A DNA stretch of 51,939 bases from an uncultured Clostridia bacterium (GTDB lineage Bacteria > Bacillota > Clostridia > TANB77 > CAG-508). Positions 1 through 8,045 of this stretch are shown piece by piece. Numbering within the stretch: the first letter of the stretch is position 1; each line of letters opens with the position of its first letter. The position numbers and the translations under genes are program-made. The notes beneath the pieces were generated by a model. It was not told where the DNA came from, did not search any database, and saw only the letters and a program-made list of their open reading frames with translations. Where the stretch lies: assembly GCA_947628815.1 (NCBI GenBank), contig CANRBJ010000011.1:1-51939 (forward strand). Reading direction: 5' to 3'.

Positions 1-232
1 TGTTTATATTTCAATGGTTTTAGGTATTTTTTTATGTGTGTCGATAAATTGATTACTCCTATGTTTTTTCTTTTTTTTGAAAGTGGCTCTACTGTGGAGT
101 TACCCGTTTTTGTGTCGATAAAATCTGTCCTCCTCTGAGTAAGTAATTTATCGACACACACTTTTTCCCATAAATCCTTGATTTTTCTAATAAATTTAAA
201 ACTTTTTATATATTAATAAATTGACTACTTTT
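1..232. other. Intergenic region with inverted and direct repeats
   Basis: No convincing gene is seen. The stretch holds a 16-base perfect inverted repeat (TGTGTGTCGATAAATT at 35-50 and its complement at 145-160; with two mismatches the match extends to about 24 bases) and a third, direct copy of TGTGTCGATAAA at 111-122. Between the arms, 128-139 carries TCCTCCTCTGAG, which recurs at 1413-1424 and resembles the end of queH. The stretch lies downstream of the RhuM-like gene. Confidence 0.7.
35..160. repeat. 16-bp perfect inverted repeat pair with internal third copy
   Basis: TGTGTGTCGATAAATT at 35-50 is exactly complementary to 145-160, and outside a two-base mismatch both arms continue with TTACTC. 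TGTGTCGATAAA at 111-122 is a third copy in direct orientation. The core TGTCGATAAA resembles a degenerate Spo0A box, but three copies of a longer word look more like recombination ends or the tips of a small mobile element. Confidence 0.65.
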
Positions 233-1252
233 TTAATTCTCATTATTTTTTATGTCTTTTGATTCGATTAAAAGCTCATCAAAGTCAGAAATATATTTTT
301 CGTCTTGTACAACTCTATATTTCTTATATTCATCTAAGGCTAACTTATCTGCTATTTCTCTTTTTATTTTACCATTATCCTTTAAAATATTATACTCGTT
401 TATTTTCAAGAATACTTCTAGCTTGTCCTTCCATTCTTTCATTGAAATGATTTTACCTAATTTTACTTGTCTTTCTGCATAATCAAGATACATTGAAACT
501 AAATTATTTAATTCCTCTATTTCTTTTTTATTTAAATAATTTTTTGCAACAGTTACATCTGTTTCAAGTATTTTTCCATCTGGTGCATTTTTCCAAGTAG
601 TCAGCCCCATATTTTTCTTATTACTGTCGACTCTATTATATATTATTTCAGGAGCTGTCATTCCAGTAATTGCAAAATGTAATTTATTTTGAACATTTTT
701 ATAAAATTCTTCTGTCACTTCACTATTTTTATCATAATCATAACTACATTCTTTGAAAATATCAGTAATCTTTTGATAAAATCTTCTCTCACTTGCTCTA
801 ATTTCCTTTATCTTTACAAGTAATTCATCAAAATAATCTTTTCCAAATTTTGGTCCATTTTTTAATAACTCACTATTTAATACAAAGCCTTTTTTTATAT
901 ACTCTTTTAAGGTTTTAGTTGCCCATATTCTAAAATCTGTGGCTTCTTTTGAGTTTACTCTATACCCAACTGCTATTATTGCATCTAAGCTATAAAAATT
1001 TGTATTATACTTTTTACCATCATTTGCAGTTATTCGAATTTTTTGAATAACTGATTCTTCATCTAATTCTTTAGATTTAAAAATTTCTTTTAAATGATAA
1101 TTGATGGTATTTACTTCAACATTAAATAATTCTGCCATAGATTTTTGTGTTAGCCAAAAATCTTCATCATTATATAAAACTTCTACTGATATGTTTTCAT
1201 TGTTTTGACTTTGATATATGATTAAATTTTTTAAGTTTTCTATATTGTTCAA
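233..1252 (-). CDS. RhuM-family (virulence protein RhuM-like) protein
   Basis: A 339-residue protein of the RhuM family, named from a Salmonella pathogenicity-island gene and often found beside restriction-modification or defence genes; its biochemical role is not established. Family hallmarks are visible: an N-terminal part with the phrase FWLTQKSMAELF (residues about 32-43, a helix-turn-helix-like segment) and IRIWATKTL-type text near residue 107 (here FRIWATKTLKEYIKKGF). The second half is helical with TGMTAPEII near residue 196. The start is TTG at 1252, chosen because AAGGAG lies nine bases upstream. It sits with a truncated DUF1016 nuclease gene in an accessory stretch downstream of queH, so it is probably transferred cargo. 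Confidence 0.8.
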   Translation of the reverse strand: MNNIENLKNLIIYQSQNNENISVEVLYNDEDFWLTQKSMAELFNVEVNTINYHLKEIFKSKELDEESVIQKIRITANDGKKYNTNFYSLDAIIAVGYRVNSKEATDFRIWATKTLKEYIKKGFVLNSELLKNGPKFGKDYFDELLVKIKEIRASERRFYQKITDIFKECSYDYDKNSEVTEEFYKNVQNKLHFAITGMTAPEIIYNRVDSNKKNMGLTTWKNAPDGKILETDVTVAKNYLNKKEIEELNNLVSMYLDYAERQVKLGKIISMKEWKDKLEVFLKINEYNILKDNGKIKREIADKLALDEYKKYRVVQDEKYISDFDELLIESKDIKNNEN

Positions 1253-1443
1253 TAGACGTTTCTCCTTTTCAACTTTTAAATATTTCTTAACAGTTCAATT
1301 TTTATATTTATTATTCTCCCACATATTTTTGTGTTTCTTGTTCTTGCGTTTTTGCTTTTTCTATACTTTTTATCATATGTAAGATTATACTTTATTGTAT
1401 CGTAAATGCCTTTCCTCCTCTGAGCAATACACTTAAACCCACA
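1253..1443. other. Intergenic: possible promoter of the RhuM-like gene
   Basis: No supported gene. On the minus strand a TATAAT (1384-1389) could be the -10 box for the RhuM-like gene, but no good -35 is seen. A 21-codon ORF (1311-1376, minus) has no ribosome-binding site. Positions 1408-1424 resemble the queH 3' end, and 1432-1445 is one arm of a 14-base direct repeat flanking the nuclease gene. Confidence 0.5.
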
Positions 1444-2232
1444 TTATTTTTTATTATTTTCTTCTACCATATCACTTATTTCTTTCAATTTATTCTCTAA
1501 AAGTTTTTTATCAATTAACTTTAAAGTATATTGTGATACCATAGTTGGTGACATTGTTCTACTCATTGCATATTCTACAACTTGTTCATTTTTACCACTG
1601 CATAAAATTATTCCTACACTTGGATTCTCATTCTCTTTTTTCTCTTGTCTATCTAATGCCTCTAAATAAAAATCCATTTTTGATACATATTCTGGCATAA
1701 AATCTCCTATTTTAAGTTCAAATGCAACTAAACAACTTAAAGCTCTATTATAGAACAGTAAATCTATGAAAAAGTCTTGTCCACCAACTTGTACTCTATA
1801 TTCTTCTCCTACAAAAGTAAAATCTTTTCCTATTTCTAATATAAAATCTTTCATATTTGAAATAATTGCTTTTTTTAAGTCTTTTTCTGAATAATTATTT
1901 GGTAAGTCTAAAAATTCTAAACTATAAGTATCTAATATTCTTGTATTTGGATAATCTTCTTCTCCAACAGTTTTGATTAAACTTTGATTAGCCTTTCCAT
2001 CTGAAAGCATATATCTATGAAAATATCCACTTGCTATTTGTCTGTTTAATTCTCTTGCAGAGTAATTATTTTTTATACACATTCGTATATAAAATTCCTT
2101 TTCTTCCATTGAGTGAGTAGAGCTTAAAATAATCACATTATTACTCCAACTCAATTGTGTCAACAGCGTTGACACAATTTCATTATTTATTTTATAACTC
2201 TTTCCATTTAAACAATATCTTAAACCCACATT
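1432..2232. repeat. 14-bp direct repeats flanking the DUF1016 gene
   Basis: CTTAAACCCACATT occurs at 1432-1445 and again at 2219-2232. The two copies overlap the stop codon and the start codon of the nuclease gene between them, and similarity continues a few bases further (ATATTG versus TGTATTG on the minus strand). This suggests insertion or illegitimate recombination using the repeat. Confidence 0.7.
1444..2229 (-). pseudogene. DUF1016 (YhcG-type) PDDEXK nuclease, N-terminally truncated
   Basis: A 261-residue protein with the C-terminal PDDEXK nuclease half of the DUF1016/YhcG family. It shows TQLSWSNNVIIL near residue 27, then FTFVGEEYRVQVGGQDFFID and LVAFELKIGDFMPEY, where D (FFIDLLFY) and E-x-K (FELK) are the likely metal-binding residues. 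Family members are usually about 340-370 residues; the N-terminal helical domain of about 90-100 residues is missing. The first usable codon is GTG at 2229, and a stop lies a few codons upstream in frame. Immediately upstream is a fragment copied from the 3' end of queH. The catalytic half may still be expressed, so this could be a truncated gene or a pseudogene. Related proteins act in DNA processing or phage defence. Confidence 0.7.
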
Positions 2233-2280
2233 TTTTATCTTTTTCTATCTGCTTTTGATACTTTTTTCCTCCACAATAGT
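2231..2280 (-). repeat. Duplicate fragment of the queH 3' end
   Basis: Bases 2231-2261 match 2851-2881, inside the true queH 3' end, at 29 of 31 positions. Translation on the minus strand gives YCG followed by YQKQIEKDKK, the same words as the QueH C-terminus, with a short internal deletion. The fragment lies between the phosphatase stop and the truncated nuclease, so the queH end has been copied here. Confidence 0.8.
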
Positions 2281-2304
2281 ATATTAAGACCACAAAATTC
2301 TATT

Positions 2305-2830
2305 TCAAATATTATATTCTTTTACTTCGCAATTTTTTATTCCATATTCAGCTAAATTCCTATTTTTAGGTATTCCTTCAAAATAGCATTTGAAAATTCT
2401 TGATACACCTCCGATGTGCTACAATTAAAATTGTTTTTTCAGGATATTTAACTTTTATCTCATCTATAAAATTATATATTCTTTTTTGAAAATCAGATAT
2501 ATTCTCTCCATTAATACTTTTGTAATCATAATCCATATCCCAATAATCTGGTAAATAAGTCTTTCCTTCTAATAGTCCATAATCCATCTCCATTATTCTT
2601 TTATCTATTATCATTTTTTTATGCATATTAGTATTTATTATTTTCGCTGTTTGTATTGCTCTTTTTAATGGCGAAATTATAATAAAATCTATATTATATT
2701 TTTCTAATATATTTCTAACTACTTCAGCTTGACTTATACCTATTTCATTTAATTCTAAATCTGATATACCTTGCATTCTTCTTGGATTATTTAAATCTGT
2801 TTGTCCATGCCTTACAAATAAGATTTTCAT
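2305..2830 (-). CDS. Histidine phosphatase (phosphoglycerate mutase family), read through a CGG +1 shift
   Basis: A small histidine phosphatase of the phosphoglycerate mutase superfamily; the substrate cannot be told from sequence. The catalytic RHGQTD is at residues 7-12 and the acidic E at about 84 (MEMDYGLLEGK). The second catalytic histidine is VAH at 137-139, immediately followed by in-frame CGG (2411-2413). Read straight, the protein ends 11 codons later at 2378 without the family's Gly-Gly after the histidine. Skipping the C gives VAHGGVSRIFKCYF and a normal tail to the stop at 2305, about 174 residues. The length 526 is 3n+1, as expected for one shift. The ATG at 2830 has AAGGAG upstream and lies 14 bases after the queH stop, suggesting co-transcription. 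Confidence 0.85.
2410..2413 (-). other. CGGA +1 frameshift site (histidine phosphatase)
   Basis: Minus-strand codons CAT-CGG-AGG: in-frame CGG at codon 140. Skipping the C gives CAT-GGA-GGT and restores the conserved His-Gly-Gly motif. Straight reading stops after 11 further codons. Confidence 0.85.
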
Positions 2831-2844
2831 TTTTTCTCCTTACA

Positions 2845-3400
2845 TTAAATTTTTTTATCTTTTTCAATTTGCTTTTGATACCTTTCTTCCTCTGAAAATA
2901 TGCATCCACAATACTTTTGCATATATAGTCCTAATTCTCTTGCTTTTGCTTGTCCTTGTCTAAATCCTACTCTAAAATCACGGTATAAGAATTTTATGCC
3001 GTATTTTTTCGCTATTTCTTCTCCTAACTTTTTTAATAATTCATGGTTTTGATATGGGCTTACTAGTAGTGTTGTTGTGAAAGTGTCGTAACCATTTTCT
3101 TTTGCATATTTGGCAGTTTGTTCTAAGCGAACTGTGTAGCAATAATTGCTACATCTATTGTTTAGGTCGTTTATAACATTTTTGGTAAAAGTTCGTAAGC
3201 CATATTCTTCTTCAAAAATGGCTTGAATTCCGTATGCTTTTTGTATATTCTTTTAAGGTGTCACGTCTTAGTTTATATTCTGTGTAAGGATGTATGTTTG
3301 GGTTATACCAGTATATAGTAGGTTCTATTCCCTCTTCCCTTAATGAATCAATACAATATATACTACAAGGTGCACAACATGTATGCATTAATAACTTCAC
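2845..3400 (-). CDS. queH: Epoxyqueuosine reductase QueH (DUF208), read through a CGG +1 shift
   Basis: QueH reduces epoxyqueuosine to queuosine in tRNA in organisms lacking QueG, using an iron-sulfur site. The N-terminal MHTCCAPCS (residues 5-13) carries the first Cys pair. After the shift come a Cys pair in RCSNCYT and the C-terminal YCGC, completing the four-cysteine set. Straight reading of the N-terminal part stops at 3212 after 62 residues, just past in-frame CGG at 3230-3232 (codon 57). Skipping the C gives SIGIQAIFEEEYG and continues to a stop at 2845, about 184 residues, normal for the family. The length 556 is 3n+1. The ATG at 3400 follows GGAGATGAGATAAAG. Copies of the 3' end occur downstream. 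Confidence 0.88.
3229..3232 (-). other. CGGA +1 frameshift site (queH)
   Basis: Minus-strand codons AGC-ATA-CGG-AAT: in-frame CGG at codon 57. Skipping the C gives ATA-GGA-ATT (Ile-Gly-Ile) and joins the two halves of QueH. Straight reading meets TGA six codons later. Confidence 0.85.
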
Positions 3401-3449
3401 TTTATCTCATCTCCTATTTTAATTTCATCATTTAACATTATATAACCTG

Positions 3450-4385
3450 CTAGGTATTTTGTAAATATGGAATAGCCATGTTATTTATAATTTCTCTTTT
3501 ATGAATAACGCCATTCTTTCCTATTAAATTTACAATTTTAACATCATCTTCGCTTATTTTTTGAATTGCCTGTATAAACGTTTTATTTGCAATAATACTC
3601 TCATATAATTGCTTTTTGTTAAAATTATCAAATATGTGATTTTTAAATATATCTTGATAGCTTATTTGATAATCGTATATATGTATTCCATTAAATAGTT
3701 TAGATTGTATTTCTACTTTAGTATTTGGATTAAAAATAATTGCATTTTGATAAATATTAAATTTATTTATCAATTCTTCATCAAAGTCTAAATTAACTAT
3801 AATTTTAGCTTTTGAAAGACTCTTTCTTTTATTGTTTGATACAGTAATTGCCATACCTAATTTTTCTTCTAAATATTCTTCTATGTTTTGAAAAAACTTC
3901 ATATTACTTGTTACTATATTAATTCTTTTAAACTGTTTTGCAAAATAAACAATGTTTTCTTTGTCTATTGAACTAGGATGATTGGTTAGTATAAATATTT
4001 CTTGTGTATAGCACTCTTCTCTTCTTATTTTCAAAACATATTGAATTGCATCACATAGTAAATAGTTCATAAGCACTTTTCCATTATATATCTGGATATG
4101 CTCTTTTATCAGTTTGTATTTTAAATCTTCTACTTCATTTAAATAGTTAGATAAAACTACTTTGCTTGTTGTTTTTTTTATTATTTTTACAATTAGATTT
4201 ATAATTAATGAGCTTTTTACTTTTTTATATGGTAAAATACATACTTTGTCCTCTCTAATAGTTACAATACAAAATATTCTTTTTATTATGCATATGATGT
4301 GCTTAACAATTAATGGAATTTTTGAATTTTTCAAAAATAATTCATTAAGACTCGTAAATTCCTTTATATATAATATATCGTAAAT
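3450..4385 (-). CDS. Conserved-looking protein of unknown function
   Basis: I do not recognise this family. The protein is about 311 residues if it starts at ATT 4383-4385, or 294 from TTG at 4334. I prefer the upstream start because AAGGTGAT lies just before it and nothing resembling a ribosome site precedes 4334, but ATT starts are rare. The N-terminal third is basic and hydrophobic (KHIICIIKRIFCIV), perhaps membrane-associating. The middle has alternating strands and helices resembling a nucleotide-binding fold (EIFILTNHPSSID, then KRINIVTSNMKFF, then KAKIIVNLDFDEEL). The C-terminus is mixed. It lies between thyX and queH on the same strand. Confidence 0.6.
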   Translation of the reverse strand: MYDILYIKEFTSLNELFLKNSKIPLIVKHIICIIKRIFCIVTIREDKVCILPYKKVKSSLIINLIVKIIKKTTSKVVLSNYLNEVEDLKYKLIKEHIQIYNGKVLMNYLLCDAIQYVLKIRREECYTQEIFILTNHPSSIDKENIVYFAKQFKRINIVTSNMKFFQNIEEYLEEKLGMAITVSNNKRKSLSKAKIIVNLDFDEELINKFNIYQNAIIFNPNTKVEIQSKLFNGIHIYDYQISYQDIFKNHIFDNFNKKQLYESIIANKTFIQAIQKISEDDVKIVNLIGKNGVIHKREIINNMAIPYLQNT

Positions 4386-4465
4386 GCTATCACCTTATTT
4401 CATGTATTTTTTATAATTATATTTTATATAAAAGTTTTTATTCTACTTATAAAGAATATTCTACT

Positions 4466-4504
4466 AAAAAGGAACCTTAGTTTTTATTTTAAGGTTCCTT
4501 TTTT
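4466..4504 (-). terminator. Rho-independent terminator after thyX
   Basis: AAGGAACCTTA (4469-4479) pairs perfectly with TAAGGTTCCTT (4490-4500) around a 10-base loop. T-runs on both sides allow it to work in either direction. It abuts the thyX stop at 4505. Confidence 0.9.
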
Positions 4505-5173
4505 CTAAAAATCTTCTACTGAAAGTTTTGCATAATACTCTTCTTTAAACTCTTCATCATATGGAATTTCATCAAATATTTCAGGCATTTGTTGTTTAAA
4601 ATATTTTAATAATGGTATCATTACTTGACGAATTGCAGGATGAACGTGATTATTTGCTCTTAGGCTAAATATGTGTTTCCATTCTCTAATATTCGCAGTC
4701 ATTGTGTATTCAGCTGCTGTTGAATGAGGTAGTAAGTTTCTACACATATCAGTAGTTGCTCCTAATTGTTTCATTTTTATATAACCTTTTTCTATTTCTT
4801 GCATAGTATTTTTCCATATTTCATACATTTGTTTATCTTCTATATACACTGGATTTATAAAGGCAATTTCATTTCCATATTTATCTTTATCATAACTACA
4901 ATATCTTGTTGATTCAACTGAAAAACTTGCAAAACGATGTCTTGTTAAATCTTTGTATGAACCAATATCATTATATATTCTAACTGTTACTTTTTCATGT
5001 TCTAATACAGATTCATGACCACGGCTAATGCAATTTTTCAATAAATTTTTGTAGCTTTCATCTGTAATTTTATCTTCTGAACGATAACATGTTCTACATG
5101 CTCTTTCTATTCTTTTCATAATTTCTTTTCCATCAAATCTTTCTACTTTTATCCATGGTTCTACAATTCTCAA
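4505..5173 (-). CDS. thyX: Flavin-dependent thymidylate synthase ThyX
   Basis: ThyX methylates dUMP to dTMP using methylenetetrahydrofolate and NAD(P)H with FAD. The diagnostic ThyX motif is present as RHRFASFSVESTRY (residues about 78-91), with the FAD- and dUMP-contacting arginines and serines. SVLEHEKVTVRI near residue 55 and LPHSTAAEYTMTANIREW near residue 148 are also family text. At 222 residues it is full length. The start is TTG at 5173, supported by GGAGGG eight bases upstream. It is a single-gene unit with its own promoter and terminator. No classical thyA is in this window. Confidence 0.95.
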   Translation of the reverse strand: MRIVEPWIKVERFDGKEIMKRIERACRTCYRSEDKITDESYKNLLKNCISRGHESVLEHEKVTVRIYNDIGSYKDLTRHRFASFSVESTRYCSYDKDKYGNEIAFINPVYIEDKQMYEIWKNTMQEIEKGYIKMKQLGATTDMCRNLLPHSTAAEYTMTANIREWKHIFSLRANNHVHPAIRQVMIPLLKYFKQQMPEIFDEIPYDEEFKEEYYAKLSVEDF

Positions 5174-5203
5174 ATTAATCCCTCCATTTTTTATATTTAA
5201 TTT

Positions 5204-5232
5204 ACTATATCAAATATACTATTTTTTTTCAA
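5204..5232 (-). promoter_or_regulatory. Predicted sigma-A promoter for thyX
   Basis: On the minus strand, TTGAAA (5227-5232) and TATAGT (5204-5209) are separated by 17 bases. The leader before TTG 5173 is about 25 bases. Confidence 0.6.
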
Positions 5233-5235
5233 TAA

Positions 5236-5264
5236 AAAAGAGAAATATTTTCTATTTCTCTTTT
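5236..5264 (-). terminator. Terminator-like hairpin after the 5272-6150 gene
   Basis: AAAAGAGAAATA (5236-5247) pairs with TATTTCTCTTTT (5253-5264) around a five-base loop, and on the minus strand it ends in a T-rich run. It lies eight bases beyond the stop of the upstream gene. It is AT-rich, so moderate strength is expected. Confidence 0.7.
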
Positions 5265-5271
5265 AATTTTA

Positions 5272-6150
5272 TTATTTACTTTTTCCTTCTGGAAGTGCTG
5301 GAACATCTAATACAATTTTTATCTTGAATATGTAGCTTACAGCTCTACCTAATTTGCTGTTTTTAATTCTTTGCCATAATGAAGGTTTTACTTCTACTCT
5401 TGTTTCGTTTATAAAGTTATTTTGTTCTTCGCTTATTGGTGCTGTTTGTATTATGTTGTTTGTAATATTAACAGGTTCATTTACTTCTACTTTTTGTTCT
5501 TGTACAACTTCTTCTTTATCATAGTCAACTGGTGTTGGTATTACTTTTAGCGCATCTGCAACTTCTATTCCTATATAACTTAATGCTTTTGATCTATCTT
5601 CAATTCTTTCCATATCTATTTCAATGTGTAAATTTGATTCTAGGTTTGCAATTCTTGCATTTATTAATTTTAAAGCATCTTGATAGTTTTGAGTTGTTGT
5701 AGATTTTGATCTTCCTATAATAGCTAATGTATCTGTAATATCTTCCCCAAAATCTTTTTGTGCTTCTTTTACTTTTGTTTTCCAGTCTTTATCTTTTTCT
5801 TCTACACATTGTAGTAGTTCTTTTAAGTCTCCTGAAAGGATTATATTTTTTTCTCTTTGTCTTATTAATTCTTCTATTTGTTTTGTGTTTTCTTCAAATT
5901 GATTTGTTGCATATTCAACTAAGCCATATGCTGCTTTGTATACTGACTTAGGAAAATTTTTCTTTTTTGGATATTCTATTAAATATGTTTTTATAGATTC
6001 AATTAAATCTTTAAAATATGAGTCTTCATCTAATTGAACGATTTGTTTTTTACTGTTTGGATTAATTAATTTTTGTACTTTGTCTATATTCGACAAAATT
6101 TTTTCTTCCGTAATTACCATTCTTACGTTTACTATGCCGCTTTTTGACAT
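5272..6150 (-). CDS. Cytosolic-looking helical protein of unknown function
   Basis: I do not recognise the family. The 292-residue product has no signal peptide. Residues 1-210 are mostly charged helices (for example YATNQFEENTKQIEELIRQR near 90-110), probably coiled coil. Residues 215-250 form an acidic, low-complexity linker rich in Val, Glu and Asn. The C-terminus, after VKPSLWQRIKNSKLGRAVSYI, is basic and amphipathic and may bind membrane. ATG at 6150 is preceded by GGAGGGAGG. It has its own promoter and terminator, so it is probably monocistronic. Confidence 0.75.
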   Translation of the reverse strand: MSKSGIVNVRMVITEEKILSNIDKVQKLINPNSKKQIVQLDEDSYFKDLIESIKTYLIEYPKKKNFPKSVYKAAYGLVEYATNQFEENTKQIEELIRQREKNIILSGDLKELLQCVEEKDKDWKTKVKEAQKDFGEDITDTLAIIGRSKSTTTQNYQDALKLINARIANLESNLHIEIDMERIEDRSKALSYIGIEVADALKVIPTPVDYDKEEVVQEQKVEVNEPVNITNNIIQTAPISEEQNNFINETRVEVKPSLWQRIKNSKLGRAVSYIFKIKIVLDVPALPEGKSK

Positions 6151-6195
6151 TGTAAACCTCCCTCCTTTTGTCCTACGTATATTCTAACTATAAAA

Positions 6196-6224
6196 ATTAT
6201 ACAACTTATTTCAAGAAAGTACAA
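6196..6224 (-). promoter_or_regulatory. Predicted sigma-A promoter for the 5272-6150 gene
   Basis: Minus-strand TTGTAC (6219-6224) and TATAAT (6196-6201) with 17 bases between them. The transcript would have a leader of about 40 bases ending in GGAGGGAGG. Confidence 0.65.
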
Positions 6225-6321
6225 TAGGATTCTTTAAAATTCATTATATATTTTCATTACAATTTTATTACATTTTTAGTTCAAAAGTCAACATTATTTT
6301 TTATTTTTTTTAATTTTTTTG

Positions 6322-6903
6322 TTATTTTTTATAAGATTCTTTTATTAAACTTTTTAATATATAGTTATCGAACTCTTTATATAACTTTTGTATATCAATT
6401 GCTTCTTTTATTTTTAATTTATACACTAAACTAGAACATGTTAACCCAAAAATACCTGAAGCAATTACATCCGCATTACCGTCTATAATTTCTCCCTTTT
6501 CCATACCTTCTTTTACAATATTTTCAATTGTTTTAATATGTTCTATTACTTTATTTTTGCACATAATGTTTCTTGGTTCATTTCCCCAAATTTGACTAAG
6601 AACAATGTTCATAAAGTCTTCGTATTTTGCTATTATTTTTATTTGTATTAAAACAACTGCTCTAAGTTTATCAATACTGTTTTGTGCTTTGGAAGCTTTT
6701 ATTTCAATACTGTTTTTTAGTAGTTTCATTCCTTCTTCTACTAAAAAATTAAAAATTTCCTCTTTACTAGAAAAATGATAATATAATGTACCTTTTGCAA
6801 CTCCTACTGCCGCTGTTATATCTTCAATACTAGTGGCATCATATCCTTTTTGTGCAAACAGTTTCATGGAAGCTTCAAATATTTTTCTTTTTGTTTTATT
6901 CAT
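6322..6903 (-). CDS. TetR/AcrR-family transcriptional regulator
   Basis: A ligand-responsive repressor-type regulator of about 193 residues. The N-terminal TetR helix-turn-helix is clear: KIFEASMKLFAQKGYDATSI, then DITAAVGVAKGTLYYHFSSKEEIF. The C-terminal domain is helical and would bind an unknown ligand. An ATG at 6915 overlaps the end of gmk, but the ATG at 6903 is preferred because GGGTGA lies before it. It is the last gene of the rsmE-to-gmk operon, an unusual place for a TetR regulator; its target is not evident. Confidence 0.9.
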   Translation of the reverse strand: MNKTKRKIFEASMKLFAQKGYDATSIEDITAAVGVAKGTLYYHFSSKEEIFNFLVEEGMKLLKNSIEIKASKAQNSIDKLRAVVLIQIKIIAKYEDFMNIVLSQIWGNEPRNIMCKNKVIEHIKTIENIVKEGMEKGEIIDGNADVIASGIFGLTCSSLVYKLKIKEAIDIQKLYKEFDNYILKSLIKESYKK

Positions 6904-6907
6904 GTTT

Positions 6908-7477
6908 TCACCCATCTAATAATATTTTTTCTTGTTCTATAATAGTTTTTATGATATTAACAGTTTTTTCAAAATTATTGTTTTTAATAACATAATCATA
7001 TTTTGGTATTTTTGATTCCTCATATTTTAATCTACCAATGCGTAAGTCAATTTCTTCACCTGTTAAATTATCTCCTCTGTTTTTTAATCTATTACGCAAT
7101 TCGTCTTCTTCTACTTTCAAAAAAATTGTTACTATTTTTGTATCATTCTTCAAAATATTAACTAAATTTTCTGTTCCATTTACTTCTATATCTTTTACAA
7201 TTATTTTCCCACTTTTAATTTTTTCGTTTAATAGTTTTTTCGATGTTCCATAATAATTTTCATGATGCAAATCATATTCATAAAACTCATTTTCTTCAAT
7301 TTTTTTTTCAAATTCTTTCTTAGTTATAAAATGATATTGTACACCTTCTGTTTCATCTGATCTTTTTGTTCTTGAAGTATACGATGGAAGAGAAACTACG
7401 TCATCCATTGTTTTTATTAGTTCCTTTTTTATTGTGTCTTTTCCTGCTCCAGAAACTCCAGATAATATTACAAGCAT
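6908..7477 (-). CDS. gmk: Guanylate kinase
   Basis: Gmk phosphorylates GMP to GDP with ATP. The P-loop is LSGVSGAGKDT (residues 5-15), where the family usually has SGPSGAGKST. SYTSRTKRSDETEGVQYHF (GMP-binding region) and GENYYGTSK-type text (here HENYYGTSKK) follow. RLKNRGDNLTGEEIDLRI is the lid. About 189 residues is normal length. I chose ATG 7477 over GTG 7486 because GGGTGG is well spaced from it. It lies 34 bases downstream of rpoZ, the common Firmicute order yicC-remA-gmk-rpoZ with these last two swapped. Confidence 0.93.
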   Translation of the reverse strand: MLVILSGVSGAGKDTIKKELIKTMDDVVSLPSYTSRTKRSDETEGVQYHFITKKEFEKKIEENEFYEYDLHHENYYGTSKKLLNEKIKSGKIIVKDIEVNGTENLVNILKNDTKIVTIFLKVEEDELRNRLKNRGDNLTGEEIDLRIGRLKYEESKIPKYDYVIKNNNFEKTVNIIKTIIEQEKILLDG

Positions 7478-7519
7478 TATTGCCACCCTTCCTTTTGCTT
7501 ATTTTTCTACGTTTTATTT

Positions 7520-7759
7520 TTATTCTTGTTCTTCCACATTTTCTTCTATTTCATCGTTTTCTACTGTTTCCTCTTCTATTGTAACTTTTCCTTCTGCAAT
7601 TTCGTCTGCTGCAAGAGTTACATTAGATTCTTCTATATTATTAACTAAAGCCTTTTCTCCATTTGATAATTGTCTTGCTCTTTTAGCTGTTGCTACTACT
7701 AATTCAAATCGATTATCTACTTTTTTTAATAAATCTGTAACACTTGGTTTTACCATCAT
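7520..7759 (-). CDS. rpoZ: RNA polymerase omega subunit
   Basis: Omega promotes assembly and stability of RNA polymerase by holding the beta-prime subunit. The 79-residue protein shows MVKPSVTDLLKKVDNRFELV and the AKRARQLSNGEK motif at residues 25-36, typical of the family. The C-terminal half is a long acidic tail rich in Glu and Val. GAGGTAG precedes ATG 7759. It is co-transcribed with remA upstream and gmk downstream. Confidence 0.92.
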   Translation of the reverse strand: MMVKPSVTDLLKKVDNRFELVVATAKRARQLSNGEKALVNNIEESNVTLAADEIAEGKVTIEEETVENDEIEENVEEQE

Positions 7760-7777
7760 TTTACATCTACCTCTTTC

Positions 7778-8035
7778 TTAATCTTCTATTTCTTCTTTAT
7801 CTTCTTTTTCTAATCTTCCTGCAACAGTTTCTGGCTGTACACTAGATAATATAATATGGCCTGAGTCCATTATAACTACTGCTCTTGTACGTCTGCCATA
7901 AGTTGCATCAATTGCCGTTTTATTGTCTTTGGCTTCCTGAACCATCCTTTTAATAGGAGCAGATTCAGGACTAACTATTGCAATAATTCGGTTTGCGGAA
8001 ACAATATTTCCAAATCCTATGTTAATTAGTTGCAT
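7778..8035 (-). CDS. remA: RemA/DUF370 DNA-binding regulator
   Basis: RemA forms ring-shaped oligomers that bind DNA and activate biofilm matrix and osmoprotection genes in Bacillus. The 85-residue product begins [19 protein letters not shown] and contains [21 protein letters not shown] then [14 protein letters not shown], all family hallmarks, with the DNA-contacting arginines near residue 50. The C-terminus is acidic. It is placed directly after yicC, as in most Firmicutes. Confidence 0.93.
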   Translation of the reverse strand: MQLINIGFGNIVSANRIIAIVSPESAPIKRMVQEAKDNKTAIDATYGRRTRAVVIMDSGHIILSSVQPETVAGRLEKEDKEEIED

Positions 8036-8045
8036 ACTTGTTCTC

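Noticed and set aside
1311-1376. 21-codon ORF on the minus strand
   Set aside because: No ribosome-binding site, low complexity and no similarity that I recognise.
2305-3400. Decayed pseudogenes (phosphatase and queH each with a frameshift)
   Set aside because: Both breaks are at CGGA and both genes are otherwise intact across the full family length with no stops or deletions. The same rule repairs five other genes, including ones unlikely to be dispensable.
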